Assembly (NCBI RefSeq): GCF_042658845.1
Contig: NZ_JBHSRI010000007.1
Location: 138,899 to 202,898, forward strand
Source of the DNA: Paenisporosarcina macmurdoensis
Lineage (GTDB): Bacteria > Bacillota > Bacilli > Bacillales_A > Planococcaceae
Direction: 5' to 3'
DNA: 64,000 bases
The position numbers were made by a program, and so were the translations under genes. Within the stretch, counting starts at the first letter, position 1, and every line of letters begins with the position of its first letter. Under the pieces are notes generated by a model, which saw nothing but the letters and a program-made list of their open reading frames with translations, did not search any database and was not told the DNA's origin. This document shows positions 17,216-25,569 of the stretch, one piece after another.

Positions 17216-17252
17216 AAGAAGAGCGTCCTGTAACAAGACGCTCTTCTTTTTA
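17216..17252 (+). terminator. Terminator after the CotZ-like gene
   Basis: AAGAAGAGCGTC and GACGCTCTTCTT form a 12-bp stem followed by five T; it ends the coat island. Confidence 0.93.
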
Positions 17253-17338
17253 GTATTATTACATAATTATTCACTTGCTTTTATATCTATGCATAATTAT
17301 AATAAGGAATACATAATAATATATGGGAGTGGATTTTT

Positions 17339-18304
17339 ATGAAATTATTAGAATACGTTAACCTTGAAGTGGTTGGAAGTGTAAAAGGAAAAGATTTATT
17401 GACTTGGTTTGATTATTCATCCACAGAAGTGAAGAAGTTGTTAGAACTAGCGGGTGCATTAAAGAGTTTAGCGAAAAGTGATGTACATCCTCCATTACTA
17501 GTTGGGAAAACGGTGGGTCTTATCTTTGAAAAGCACTCAACAAGAACGCGTATTTCATTTGAAGTAGGCGTGAATCAATTAGGTGGTCATGCAATCTATA
17601 TGCATGCAAGAGATTTGCAAATCGGACGTGGAGAACCCGTTTCAGATACTGGAAAAGTCTTATCTGGATACTTAGACGGCATTATGATCCGTGCTAATTC
17701 TCATAAAATGGTCGAGGAATTGGCTCATGCTGCAACCATTCCTGTCATTAACGGCTTAACCGATTTATTTCATCCATGTCAAGCCCTAGCAGATCTATTA
17801 ACGATTCATGAAATCAAAGGCTATTTACAAGGACAAAAGTTAGCCTATGTTGGAGATGGCAATAATGTTGCACATTCACTCATAATCGCTTGTGCTCATC
17901 TTGGAGTAAATGTATCAATCGCCTCGCCGCTTGGATTTGAAGTAGACAGTAGCATATTAGCGAAAGCACAAAAACTAGCTGTATTAAATGGATCAACAAT
18001 TGAAACGACTATGAATCCAATTGAAGCAGTGGAAAATGCAGATGTTATATACACAGATGTCTGGACTAGTATGGGGCAAGAAGAAGAAACAGCCGCTCGA
18101 CTACAAGCATTTGAAGGGTATCAAATAAACGAAGAACTCGTTCAGCATGCAAAACCTGATTACTTATTTCTACATTGCTTGCCTGCACATCGTGAAGAAG
18201 AAGTAGCAACGTCCATTATTGACGGAACACACTCAGCGGTATTCCAACAAGCAGAAAATCGTTTACATGCACAAAAAGCCATTTTGGCATCTATCCTTTC
18301 CTAA
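17339..18304 (+). CDS. argF: Ornithine carbamoyltransferase
   Basis: Condenses carbamoyl phosphate with ornithine to give citrulline in arginine synthesis. The 321-aa protein has the carbamoyl-phosphate site KHSTRTRISF, the HPCQALADLLT motif and the ornithine-site HCLPAHR near the end. GGGAG lies about 9 nt before the ATG. It stands alone, without other arg genes. The upstream region 17260-17325 has several CATAATTATnA / ACATAATAAT stretches that could be ArgR boxes, but it is very AT-rich and I would not insist. Confidence 0.95.
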   Translation: MKLLEYVNLEVVGSVKGKDLLTWFDYSSTEVKKLLELAGALKSLAKSDVHPPLLVGKTVGLIFEKHSTRTRISFEVGVNQLGGHAIYMHARDLQIGRGEPVSDTGKVLSGYLDGIMIRANSHKMVEELAHAATIPVINGLTDLFHPCQALADLLTIHEIKGYLQGQKLAYVGDGNNVAHSLIIACAHLGVNVSIASPLGFEVDSSILAKAQKLAVLNGSTIETTMNPIEAVENADVIYTDVWTSMGQEEETAARLQAFEGYQINEELVQHAKPDYLFLHCLPAHREEEVATSIIDGTHSAVFQQAENRLHAQKAILASILS

Positions 18305-18307
18305 TAC

Positions 18308-18343
18308 AAAAAAGTTCCTGAGTAATCTCTCGGGAACTTTTTG
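18308..18343 (+). terminator. Terminator after argF
   Basis: AAAGTTCCTGAG and CTCGGGAACTTT form a stem around a short loop, followed by a T tract. Confidence 0.9.
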
Positions 18344-18366
18344 TTTGGAAATTTTTTGTTTAAAAT

Positions 18367-18424
18367 GTTAAGTATTATTTACATTATGTTAAGAATAGTA
18401 TACATTAAGAATATAATACTTAAC
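18367..18424 (+). promoter_or_regulatory. Inverted-repeat region before the HTH regulator, possible autoregulatory operator
   Basis: GTTAAGTATTA (18367-18377) and TAATACTTAAC (18414-18424) are perfect 11-bp inverted repeats 36 bp apart. Between them GTTAAGAATA and CATTAAGAATA form direct partial copies. The region lies 20 bp before the regulator gene. Operators of small HTH regulators often look like this; binding by the adjacent regulator is inferred. Confidence 0.5.
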
Positions 18425-18444
18425 ATGGAGGAGAGAAGAATAAT

Positions 18445-18654
18445 ATGCTCCATAACCGAGTTAAAGAACTGCGTGCACGGTTTGGATTTTCACAAGGGGA
18501 GTTAGCTGAACGAGTTGGTGTAACAAGGCAAACCATCGGATTCATCGAAAAAGGGGAGTTTTCACCATCAATTACATTGTCTTTAAAGATTGCGAGAGAG
18601 TTTGAAATAAAAGTAGATGAATTATTTTGGTTGGAAGGGGAGATATCAAAATGA
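18445..18654 (+). CDS. Small XRE-family HTH regulator
   Basis: A 69-aa Cro/CI-type DNA-binding protein consisting only of the helix-turn-helix domain: FSQGELAERVGVTRQTIGFI, then EKGEFSPSITLSLKIAREF. It has no ligand or oligomerisation domain. Such mini-regulators commonly control themselves and the membrane protein encoded next door. The stop overlaps the next start (ATGA), so the two are coupled. GGAGG lies just upstream of the ATG. Confidence 0.92.
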   Translation: MLHNRVKELRARFGFSQGELAERVGVTRQTIGFIEKGEFSPSITLSLKIAREFEIKVDELFWLEGEISK

Positions 18655-19151
18655 AAAAAGATATTCGAGTACAATACCCATTATACCAAATGGCGTTTAT
18701 CGTATTGTTTGGTTTTATGGCATTTAGTATCATTGGAGTCTCTAAAGAATTCAATCATAACTCTGAAGGATTTAGTTATTCTTTAGAGTTTAATCAAATT
18801 GAGTCAATCTTCTTGCTTGGAGCGCTTTTCATTTCATCGATCGCTGGTCTTATATTCATACGAAAAATCTATAGTCATAATAAACAACATCCTGATCAAA
18901 AACTATCAATGTGGCAAATTAAACCCATAGAATTTTTAGAACAAGACGAGGGAATGACGCACATCACTAGAAGAGCAGCCCAAAAAGTATATACCTTTTT
19001 CGTCTGGGCTCTCCCTTTCTTTGCAGGTATTTATATGGTTTTTGAACTGCCAAGATTTTGGGTGATTATCGGGATTTTATTTTTAGCATTAATGCAGTAC
19101 TTAATTTACTACTTAGAAATCAGGAAACATCTTAGAGAGGATGAGGAGTAA
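18651..19151 (+). CDS. Membrane protein coupled to the HTH regulator
   Basis: A 166-aa protein with four hydrophobic segments (about 13-33, 53-73, 115-133, 137-155) and a basic loop between the two pairs. I do not recognise a functional family; small membrane proteins are often paired with mini-HTH regulators in Bacillales. The ATG at 18651 overlaps the regulator stop by 4 nt and has AGGGGAG upstream. Confidence 0.8.
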   Translation: MKKDIRVQYPLYQMAFIVLFGFMAFSIIGVSKEFNHNSEGFSYSLEFNQIESIFLLGALFISSIAGLIFIRKIYSHNKQHPDQKLSMWQIKPIEFLEQDEGMTHITRRAAQKVYTFFVWALPFFAGIYMVFELPRFWVIIGILFLALMQYLIYYLEIRKHLREDEE

Positions 19152-19598
19152 ATGTGGGAATATTTTTTAGTGTTTTTAGGGGCGGCTATTCCATGGCTTG
19201 AAATGGCATTAGTCATTCCACTTGGTATCATTAGAGGTTTAAATCCATTTTGGGTTGTAATAGTGGGATTTGTTGGAAATATGGTCACCGTAATGGCTTT
19301 AATCATTGGATACGATCGTTTTAATTTATGGCTTTCAAAGAGAAGAGAAGGCAAAGAACAAAAAGAATCCAAACGTAGCGATCGTGCGAAGAAGATATGG
19401 AATAAATATGGACTTCCTGGCATGCTGTTGCTTGGACCCGTCTTAATTGGGACACATATTGCTGCGTTCATAGGTATGACGCTAGGTGCAAGCAAAAGAC
19501 AGACGACTATTTGGTCGGTAATCAGCATTGCCTTGTGGGCATTGGTATTCGGTATTTTAACGTCACTTGGTTTTGATTTCTTTGTGCGTGATATATAA
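19152..19598 (+). CDS. Putative small multidrug export family protein
   Basis: A 148-aa membrane protein with about four hydrophobic segments. The opening WEYFLVFLGAAIPWLEMALVIP and the late GLPGMLLLGPVLIGTHIAAF fit the pattern of the Sm_multidrug_ex family, named from weak evidence and of uncertain function. The start directly abuts the upstream stop (TAA then ATG), with GAGGATGAGGAG serving as the ribosome binding site. Third gene of this small operon. Confidence 0.8.
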   Translation: MWEYFLVFLGAAIPWLEMALVIPLGIIRGLNPFWVVIVGFVGNMVTVMALIIGYDRFNLWLSKRREGKEQKESKRSDRAKKIWNKYGLPGMLLLGPVLIGTHIAAFIGMTLGASKRQTTIWSVISIALWALVFGILTSLGFDFFVRDI

Positions 19599-19602
19599 AA
19601 GG

Positions 19603-19633
19603 AAAAAAGTCTCCGTTGCAAACGGAGACTTTT
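19603..19633. terminator. Terminator between the export gene and sspI
   Basis: AAAAAGTCTCCGTT and AACGGAGACTTTT form a 10-12 bp stem with A and T flanks. It can serve the plus-strand operon and, reversed, the minus-strand sspI. Confidence 0.88.
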
Positions 19634-19634
19634 C

Positions 19635-19844
19635 CTATCCTTGAAATGATTGTTCTAAGTGTTTCAATACTGATTCTTTTTCCGGTTCTGGCGCGGTTTG
19701 CCACCATTTTTCAAAAAATACACCAAGCCCAGGTAGTAAGTGTTCTTCTCCACGTTTAATTGCATCTTCAACGACGTCACGGATTTGTGAAGCGTCGTTT
19801 CCAATCATGTTAGCCGTTATTGCATCTCGAATTTGAAAGTCCAT
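19635..19844 (-). CDS. sspI: Small acid-soluble spore protein SspI
   Basis: A minor small acid-soluble protein of the spore core, made in the forespore. The 69-aa product shows the family pattern FQIRDAITANMIGN, VVEDAIKRGEEHLLPGLGVFFEKWW and an acidic C-terminus. B. subtilis SspI is about 71 aa and also lies beside ysgA. GAGGAGGCG lies 7 nt before the ATG on the minus strand. Direct evidence that the host sporulates. Confidence 0.93.
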   Translation of the reverse strand: MDFQIRDAITANMIGNDASQIRDVVEDAIKRGEEHLLPGLGVFFEKWWQTAPEPEKESVLKHLEQSFQG

Positions 19845-19936
19845 AATCTCGCCTCCTCACACATCATTTTGTCCGCTCCCCTCGCCACTTATACATGAAT
19901 TTGTTACACTTAAAGAAAAAGGTGGTACAAATACAA

Positions 19937-20707
19937 ATGAAACGCATTGAATCCTCATCAAACGCACAAGTGAAACATTGGAAAAAGCTTGTAACAATAA
20001 GAAAAGACCGTGACAAATCAGGAGAATTTTTAGTTGAAGGCATCCATTTAGTTGAAGAAGCTTTGAAGCAACCCTCATCAGTTCTAACACTTATAGTTAG
20101 AGAAGGAATGAAGATTCCAACTAACTGGAACCTTGAAGGCATTACTATGGCAGAAATAACGATGGAAATTGCAAAAGAAATTGCAGAAACTGAATATTCA
20201 CAAGGCATTTATGCACATTGTGTTCAACCTACGTCTACTCAAGAAGAGCAACAAAATTGGACGCGAATCTTGATGATCGATGCAGTTCAAGATCCAGGCA
20301 ACGTTGGAACAATGATCCGTACTGCAGATGCAGCTGGTATAGATGCAGTTATATTAGGAAAAGGCACAGCAGATGCTTATAATCCGAAAACTGTGCGTTC
20401 TGCTCAAGGTTCCCACTTTCATATCCCCATCTTAAAAGGTGATTTATCTGATTGGCTTCGAGCTTTCAAAAGTCAAAAAATACCAGTTTATGGCACATCT
20501 TTAAATGACTCGGTGACATATAATCATGTAGAACCTCAGTCGCGATTTGCTTTAATTATGGGCAATGAAGGCAGTGGATTGTCACAAGAACTTCTTGTGA
20601 AAACAGATATGAATTTAAAAATCCCATTATTAGGACAAGCTGAATCATTAAACGTCGCTGTCGCTACGGGAATTCTTCTTTATACATTAATTCCAATGGA
20701 AAAATGA
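19937..20707 (+). CDS. ysgA: TrmH/SpoU-family RNA 2'-O-methyltransferase (YsgA)
   Basis: A SAM-dependent ribose methyltransferase of the knotted SPOUT type. The 256-aa protein has an N-terminal substrate-binding part and the three SpoU motifs: DAVQDPGNVGTMIRTADAAG, LIMGNEGSGLS and IPLLGQAESLNVAVATGILLY. The exact RNA target is not given by the sequence. The ATG at 19937 is chosen from AGGTGG upstream and the MKRIESSSNAQVKHWKKL start typical of the group. It sits between sspI and pheS as in B. subtilis. Confidence 0.9.
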   Translation: MKRIESSSNAQVKHWKKLVTIRKDRDKSGEFLVEGIHLVEEALKQPSSVLTLIVREGMKIPTNWNLEGITMAEITMEIAKEIAETEYSQGIYAHCVQPTSTQEEQQNWTRILMIDAVQDPGNVGTMIRTADAAGIDAVILGKGTADAYNPKTVRSAQGSHFHIPILKGDLSDWLRAFKSQKIPVYGTSLNDSVTYNHVEPQSRFALIMGNEGSGLSQELLVKTDMNLKIPLLGQAESLNVAVATGILLYTLIPMEK

Positions 20708-20710
20708 ATC

Positions 20711-20739
20711 TTGATGAAAAATTAAATTCCGCGTATAAT
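20711..20739 (+). promoter_or_regulatory. Promoter of the pheST leader
   Basis: TTGATG at 20711-20716 and TATAAT at 20734-20739 have 17-bp spacing. It begins just past the ysgA stop and drives the T-box leader. Confidence 0.75.
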
Positions 20740-20745
20740 AGATAG

Positions 20746-21010
20746 TAATTTGATACGTTAAAAGCTGTGACCGGGAAGAGTACATGAACTCCTTTTATGT
20801 AGGAAGTTTGCACCCAGACTGAAAGTGCAAATATAGAAGGTTCATCGAAGTTCACCCCGCGAGTTGCCATCAGGACCAGCGATTGCTGTAAAGATGTGCC
20901 GGTGAAGAGCCGTTAATTCAATGAAGTGATTACGTCTGGAAACTCAGCGTAGTAATCAGGGTGGTACCGCGAAATAGTTCCTCGTCCCTTTTTCAGGGGC
21001 GGGGTTTTTT
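20746..21010 (+). promoter_or_regulatory. T-box leader (phenylalanine) of pheST
   Basis: A tRNA-sensing leader. Visible parts are the stem I region with a GAAGGTTCATCGAAGTTCACC segment (candidate TTC phenylalanine specifier near 20840), a GCCGGTGAAGAGCCGTTA stretch, the classic T-box sequence TGGTACCGCG at 20962-20971, and the terminator CCTCGTCCC / GGGGCGGGG with a T run at 20980-21010. Uncharged tRNA-Phe should stabilise the antiterminator and switch on pheST. Confidence 0.95.
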
Positions 21011-21035
21011 ATTTTTTTAGAGGGAGGATTTACAA

Positions 21036-22073
21036 ATGCAAGCACAATTACAACAATTGAAACAAGAAGCGATTGGCAAAATAGAAGCCGCTTCAAGTGT
21101 GAAAGAACTACAAGATGTTCGAGTAGCCTATTTAGGGAAAAAAGGCCCGATTACAGATTTGTTAAAAGGCATGGGGAAACTTCCTGCTGAAGAGCGTCCT
21201 AAAATGGGGGCACTTGTAAACGTAGTTCGTGAAGAAGTAACGTCCGTTTTGGATGAGCGCTTAGTGTTATTAGAAGACGCGGCTATTCAACAACAACTTG
21301 AAAATGAATCGATTGATGTGACATTACCAGGTCGTCCAGCAAAAACTGGAAATCATCATCCTTTAACACGAGTAGTAGAAGAAATTGAAGATTTATTTAT
21401 CAGCATGGGATATGAAGTTGCTGAAGGTCCTGAAGTAGAAAAGGATTACTATAACTTTGAAGCATTGAACTTGCCAAAAGGACATCCTGCGCGTGATATG
21501 CAAGATTCATTCTACATTTCTGAAGATATCTTGCTTCGTACACATACATCTCCAGTTCAAGCTCGCACGATGGAGGCAAATGGTGGAGAACCGATTAAGA
21601 TTATTTGTCCAGGTAAAGTGTATCGCCGTGATAGCGATGACGCGACGCATTCACACCAGTTCACTCAAATCGAAGGTCTTGTTATTGGCGAGAATATTCG
21701 TATGAGTGATTTAAAAGGAACATTATCTGTATTTGCGAAGAAAATGTTTGGCGATGATCGCGAAATTCGCTTGCGTCCAAGTTTCTTCCCATTCACAGAG
21801 CCTTCTGTTGAAATGGATATTTCATGTTTCAAATGTGGAGGTAGTGGCTGCAACGTTTGTAAAAAAACAGGGTGGCTTGAAATTTTAGGTGCTGGTATGG
21901 TACATCCGAATGTATTAGAAATGGCAGGATATGATTCGAAACGACTGTCAGGATTTGCATTTGGAATGGGACCAGAACGTATTGCGATGTTGAAATATGG
22001 AGTGGAAGACATTCGTCATTTTTATACGAATGACGTGCGATTCATTTCGCAATTTCACCGGACTGAAGTGTAA
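21036..22073 (+). CDS. pheS: Phenylalanyl-tRNA synthetase alpha subunit
   Basis: Catalytic subunit of the alpha2-beta2 enzyme that charges tRNA-Phe. The 345-aa protein has an N-terminal coiled coil that binds tRNA (about 1-90), class II motif 2 (ICPGKVYRRDSDDATHSHQF) and motif 3 (FAFGMGPERIAML). The CFKCGGSGCNVCKKTGW stretch is a Cys-rich insertion seen in bacterial PheS. GGGAGGA lies about 7 nt before the ATG. Confidence 0.97.
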   Translation: MQAQLQQLKQEAIGKIEAASSVKELQDVRVAYLGKKGPITDLLKGMGKLPAEERPKMGALVNVVREEVTSVLDERLVLLEDAAIQQQLENESIDVTLPGRPAKTGNHHPLTRVVEEIEDLFISMGYEVAEGPEVEKDYYNFEALNLPKGHPARDMQDSFYISEDILLRTHTSPVQARTMEANGGEPIKIICPGKVYRRDSDDATHSHQFTQIEGLVIGENIRMSDLKGTLSVFAKKMFGDDREIRLRPSFFPFTEPSVEMDISCFKCGGSGCNVCKKTGWLEILGAGMVHPNVLEMAGYDSKRLSGFAFGMGPERIAMLKYGVEDIRHFYTNDVRFISQFHRTEV

Positions 22074-22085
22074 GGAGGAGATCAC

Positions 22086-24497
22086 ATGTTAGTTTCAACT
22101 AAATGGTTAGCTGATTATATAGATATAAATGGGGTAGATCCAGCAGAACTTGCAGAAAAAATTACGCGTTCTGGGATTGAAGTAGACGCAGTTATCGATC
22201 GTTCTCATGGCATGACAAACATAGTAGTCGGAAATGTTTTAGAATGCGAAAAACATCCCGAAGCAGATAAATTATCTATTTGCCAAGTTGATGTTGGGGA
22301 AGAAGTTACACAAATTATTTGTGGCGCTCCAAACATAGCAAAAGGTCAAAAAGTAATTGTTGCACGTCCAGGTGCAGTATTACCTGGTGGAATCAAAATT
22401 AAAAAAGCAAAGCTTCGCGGAGAAGAATCAAACGGCATGATTTGCTCACTTCAAGAACTTGCTATTGAAGGCAAGCTTGTACCTAAAGCATATGCAGAAG
22501 GAATTTACGTGTTACCTGCTGATACTCTAGCTGGGACAGATGCACTTGAAATTCTTGGTTTACATGATATTGTGCTCGAACTTGGTTTAACACCAAACAG
22601 AGCAGATGCTATGAGTATGTTAGGCGTAGCATATGAGGTTGGTGCCATTCTTTCGGAAGATATGAAGTACCCTGAGATTAGCTATTCGACATCAACTGAA
22701 GAAGCTGCAAATGTCTTAAAACTTCGTGTAGAAGACATGGATGCAAACCCTCTGTATATCGCAAAAGTCGTGAAAAATGTAAAAATCGGTGAATCTCCAT
22801 TATGGTTGCAGCAACGTTTGATGGCTGCAGGCGTTCGTCCACATAATAACGTTGTGGATGTAACGAACTATGTATTAATGGAATATGGTCAACCGCTTCA
22901 TGCATTTGATTATGATCGTTTGCAAACGGGAGAAATCGTAGTGCGCGCTGCTCGTCAAGGTGAAAAAATTACGACGTTAGATACACAAGAACGTGAATTA
23001 GCGTCACATCAATTAGTCATTACAAATGGTCAAGAAGCAGTAGCCATTGCTGGAGTTATGGGTGGATCGAATTCTGAAGTTCATGAAGGCACGACAACTG
23101 TCGTTATTGAGTCAGCATACTTCAAGCCCGCTTCTGTTCGCCAGACGTCAAAAGATCACAATCTGCGCAGTGATGCGAGCTCTCGCTTTGAAAAAGGTGT
23201 GGATCCGAACCGCGTAGAAGCAGCTGCAGAACGTGCTGCTCAACTAATTGCACAACTTGCTGGAGGAGAAATTCTTAAAGGCAGTGTGAAAGTAGATGAA
23301 CTAGATAAATCTCAAAAAGAAGTGGTTGTATCTCCAGATTTCATTAATAATCGTTTAGGAATGAAAATTCCTTTAGAAGATATGACGTCTATATTAAGTC
23401 GTATAAAATTCGATTTCGAAGCGGCTAATGGTTTGCTTTACATCAAAGCACCGACACGTCGTCAAGATATTCAAATTGAAGAAGACATCGTAGAAGAAAT
23501 TGCTCGTATATATGGGTACGACGAAATTCCATTAACACTACCTGAAGGAGAATCAACTCCAGGCGGCTTAACTCCTTATCAAGCACAACGACGAATTGTT
23601 CGTAACTACTTGGAAGGTGCTGGATTGCAACAAGCGATTACGTATTCGTTAACATCAAAAGAACTGGCGCAGAGCTTTGCCCTTGAAACTGCACCTGTAA
23701 CAGAATTATTGATGCCGATGAGTGAAGATCGTAGCACATTACGTCAATCGTTAATTCCACATTTACTTGAAGCTGCGACCTATAACGTTGCGCGTAAAGC
23801 AGATGCTGTAACGATGTTCGAAACCGGTTCCGTGTTCTTAGGAGAAACGTCAGAAGGACTTCCTCATGAAGAAGAACATGTTGCTGCAGTTATGACAGGT
23901 AAATGGCTTGATCATAGTTGGCAAGGCGAACGCAAATCAGTCGATTTCTTTGTGTTAAAAGGAATCATTGAAGGCTTATTTGCGAAAATCGGATTAGACA
24001 AACATGTGTCATTTGAGCAAGCGCAAATGGACGGTCTACACCCTGGTAGAACAGCGACCATTAAACTTGCCGATAAAATGATTGGACTTGTTGGCCAATT
24101 GCACCCAACAGAACAAAAGAAACGTGATTTAAAAGAAACCTATGTAATGGAACTGAACATGGCGAAACTATTAACTTTCTCCTTAGAACCATTATTGTAC
24201 ACACCAGTACCACGTTTCCCATCTATCTCACGCGATATTGCGTTAGTTGTGGAACGAGCGAAAGCAGCTGGTGAATTAGAACAAATCATTCGCAGTGCGG
24301 GTGGTAAGTTATTGAAAGATGTACGTGTCTTTGATTTATACGAAGGCGAGAAAATGGAACTAGGTCAAAAATCGGTCGCATTCTCTCTAACGTACGAAGA
24401 TCCAGAACGTACATTAACAGATGAAGAAGTCGTGAAAGCTCATTCAAAAGTGTTAAAAGCTCTTGAAACAGAAGGTAACGCACAACTTCGAGGATAA
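22086..24497 (+). CDS. pheT: Phenylalanyl-tRNA synthetase beta subunit
   Basis: The 803-aa partner of PheS, responsible for tRNA binding and editing of mischarged Tyr. Domains in order are the EMAP-like tRNA-binding fold (about 40-150), the B3/B4 editing region, the B5 domain, the catalytic-like core with VPRFPSISRDIALVVE, and the C-terminal ferredoxin-fold anticodon-binding domain. AAGGAGG lies before the ATG; 12 nt separate it from pheS. Confidence 0.97.
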   Translation: MLVSTKWLADYIDINGVDPAELAEKITRSGIEVDAVIDRSHGMTNIVVGNVLECEKHPEADKLSICQVDVGEEVTQIICGAPNIAKGQKVIVARPGAVLPGGIKIKKAKLRGEESNGMICSLQELAIEGKLVPKAYAEGIYVLPADTLAGTDALEILGLHDIVLELGLTPNRADAMSMLGVAYEVGAILSEDMKYPEISYSTSTEEAANVLKLRVEDMDANPLYIAKVVKNVKIGESPLWLQQRLMAAGVRPHNNVVDVTNYVLMEYGQPLHAFDYDRLQTGEIVVRAARQGEKITTLDTQERELASHQLVITNGQEAVAIAGVMGGSNSEVHEGTTTVVIESAYFKPASVRQTSKDHNLRSDASSRFEKGVDPNRVEAAAERAAQLIAQLAGGEILKGSVKVDELDKSQKEVVVSPDFINNRLGMKIPLEDMTSILSRIKFDFEAANGLLYIKAPTRRQDIQIEEDIVEEIARIYGYDEIPLTLPEGESTPGGLTPYQAQRRIVRNYLEGAGLQQAITYSLTSKELAQSFALETAPVTELLMPMSEDRSTLRQSLIPHLLEAATYNVARKADAVTMFETGSVFLGETSEGLPHEEEHVAAVMTGKWLDHSWQGERKSVDFFVLKGIIEGLFAKIGLDKHVSFEQAQMDGLHPGRTATIKLADKMIGLVGQLHPTEQKKRDLKETYVMELNMAKLLTFSLEPLLYTPVPRFPSISRDIALVVERAKAAGELEQIIRSAGGKLLKDVRVFDLYEGEKMELGQKSVAFSLTYEDPERTLTDEEVVKAHSKVLKALETEGNAQLRG

Positions 24498-24504
24498 ATA
24501 TAGA

Positions 24505-24556
24505 AGAAGAGGTAGATTCAAAAGTGGTTATCACTTGAGAATCTACCTCTTTTTTT
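24505..24556 (+). terminator. Terminator of pheST
   Basis: AGAGGTAGATTC and GAATCTACCTCT form a 12-bp stem with an inner AAGTGG...CACTT stem, followed by six T. Confidence 0.93.
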
Positions 24557-24797
24557 AGTTCACAGATAAGAAAGTTCTGATGGCATGAACTCAGTGTTCC
24601 TAGTATTTTAAAGAATAGGCTATGGTAACCTGTTCCGTTGATTTCCGTTATAGCTCACTACCATATTTCGAAGCTAGCGCAGCGATGCAGACTATTTGCT
24701 TTAAAGATTGCAATGCAAAAAATTGGAGTCAAAAATACAAAGAAGAAGCAAATTTGCAAATCAAAATAATACTAATTCTCTAAATCGTAATCGTCTT
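24557..24797. other. Gene-free gap with a possible repeat remnant
   Basis: About 240 bp between the pheST terminator and the end of the DUF4129 gene. I see no gene. The stretch GTTGATTTCCGTTATAG near 24637 resembles the reverse complement of the edge of the dispersed element at 28.35 kb and may be a decayed piece of it. Confidence 0.35.
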
Positions 24798-25556
24798 TTA
24801 CAAATTGAGACTATTTTTTATAAATTTTAGTTCCTCTTCTGTACAATTCTTCTCACCATATCGAACTTTTTCATATATAGGAATAATTTCTAATGGACCT
24901 TTAATTCTCTCAAACCATTCATTAATCGTTTCAGCCTCTTTTTTGATGTTTTTTCCAACTAATCTAGCTTCCCACTCCTGTAACAATTTTCGAATTTCAT
25001 GTTTTGGGATTGATGCTTCTACACTTTTCTCCTTAGTAAAAAATGGAGTTATTTCAGTTCCAACTTTATTTTTTAGTTGGGCTAGTTTTTTGGGGTCTAC
25101 CTCAACCTCATATTGGTTATTGCTTCTTCCATTGTTTTTCTTTTTGTAACGCTTTCTTAGAAGATATATGGTGATGAATAATAATATGACCAAAAGTGAA
25201 TAAAAGACAGCAACTTTTAAATAAGTTCTTTGAGTTGTATCTTCAGATGGCAATAATTTTTCTCTGAAATTTAAAACGGGTAAAACCTCATCACTACCCT
25301 TTTTTTCTTCTGCAAATTTCAGTTTTACAGTTGGCGGTTTTGTAAGCCATTCTACTAAATTATTACTCTTTTTATCTTCTTGAATTTTCTTTTCTTCAGT
25401 GGGAAGTTTTATAAAATCTTCGAATAACTCATTATTATCATCACTAAATGTGGACTTTATTTGTTTAGATACAGAAAGGGAGGTAAGCGCTAGCAAACTG
25501 CTGAGAACTAAACCGACTATTAAAAAAAGGGATATAATAAGCAATTTCTTTTTCAT
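24798..25556 (-). CDS. DUF4129-type membrane protein of the MoxR operon
   Basis: A 252-aa protein with an N-terminal hydrophobic segment (about 5-25), an extracellular acidic/lysine-rich stretch, a second membrane segment (about 113-134) and a cytoplasmic C-terminal domain. The ending INEWFERI and IYEKVRYGEKNCTEEELKFI resembles DUF4129, usually found fused to TgpA-type transglutaminases; no transglutaminase domain is present here. GGGGGAT lies before the ATG. It is the last gene of the MoxR-DUF58-DUF4129 operon, 13 nt after the DUF58 gene. The family assignment rests on context plus the short C-terminal resemblance. Confidence 0.7.
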   Translation of the reverse strand: MKKKLLIISLFLIVGLVLSSLLALTSLSVSKQIKSTFSDDNNELFEDFIKLPTEEKKIQEDKKSNNLVEWLTKPPTVKLKFAEEKKGSDEVLPVLNFREKLLPSEDTTQRTYLKVAVFYSLLVILLFITIYLLRKRYKKKNNGRSNNQYEVEVDPKKLAQLKNKVGTEITPFFTKEKSVEASIPKHEIRKLLQEWEARLVGKNIKKEAETINEWFERIKGPLEIIPIYEKVRYGEKNCTEEELKFIKNSLNL

Positions 25557-25569
25557 TTAGATCCCCCAT

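Noticed and set aside
17260..17325. ArgR operators before argF
   Set aside because: Several near matches exist, but the region is so AT-rich that they carry little weight without a proper matrix scan.
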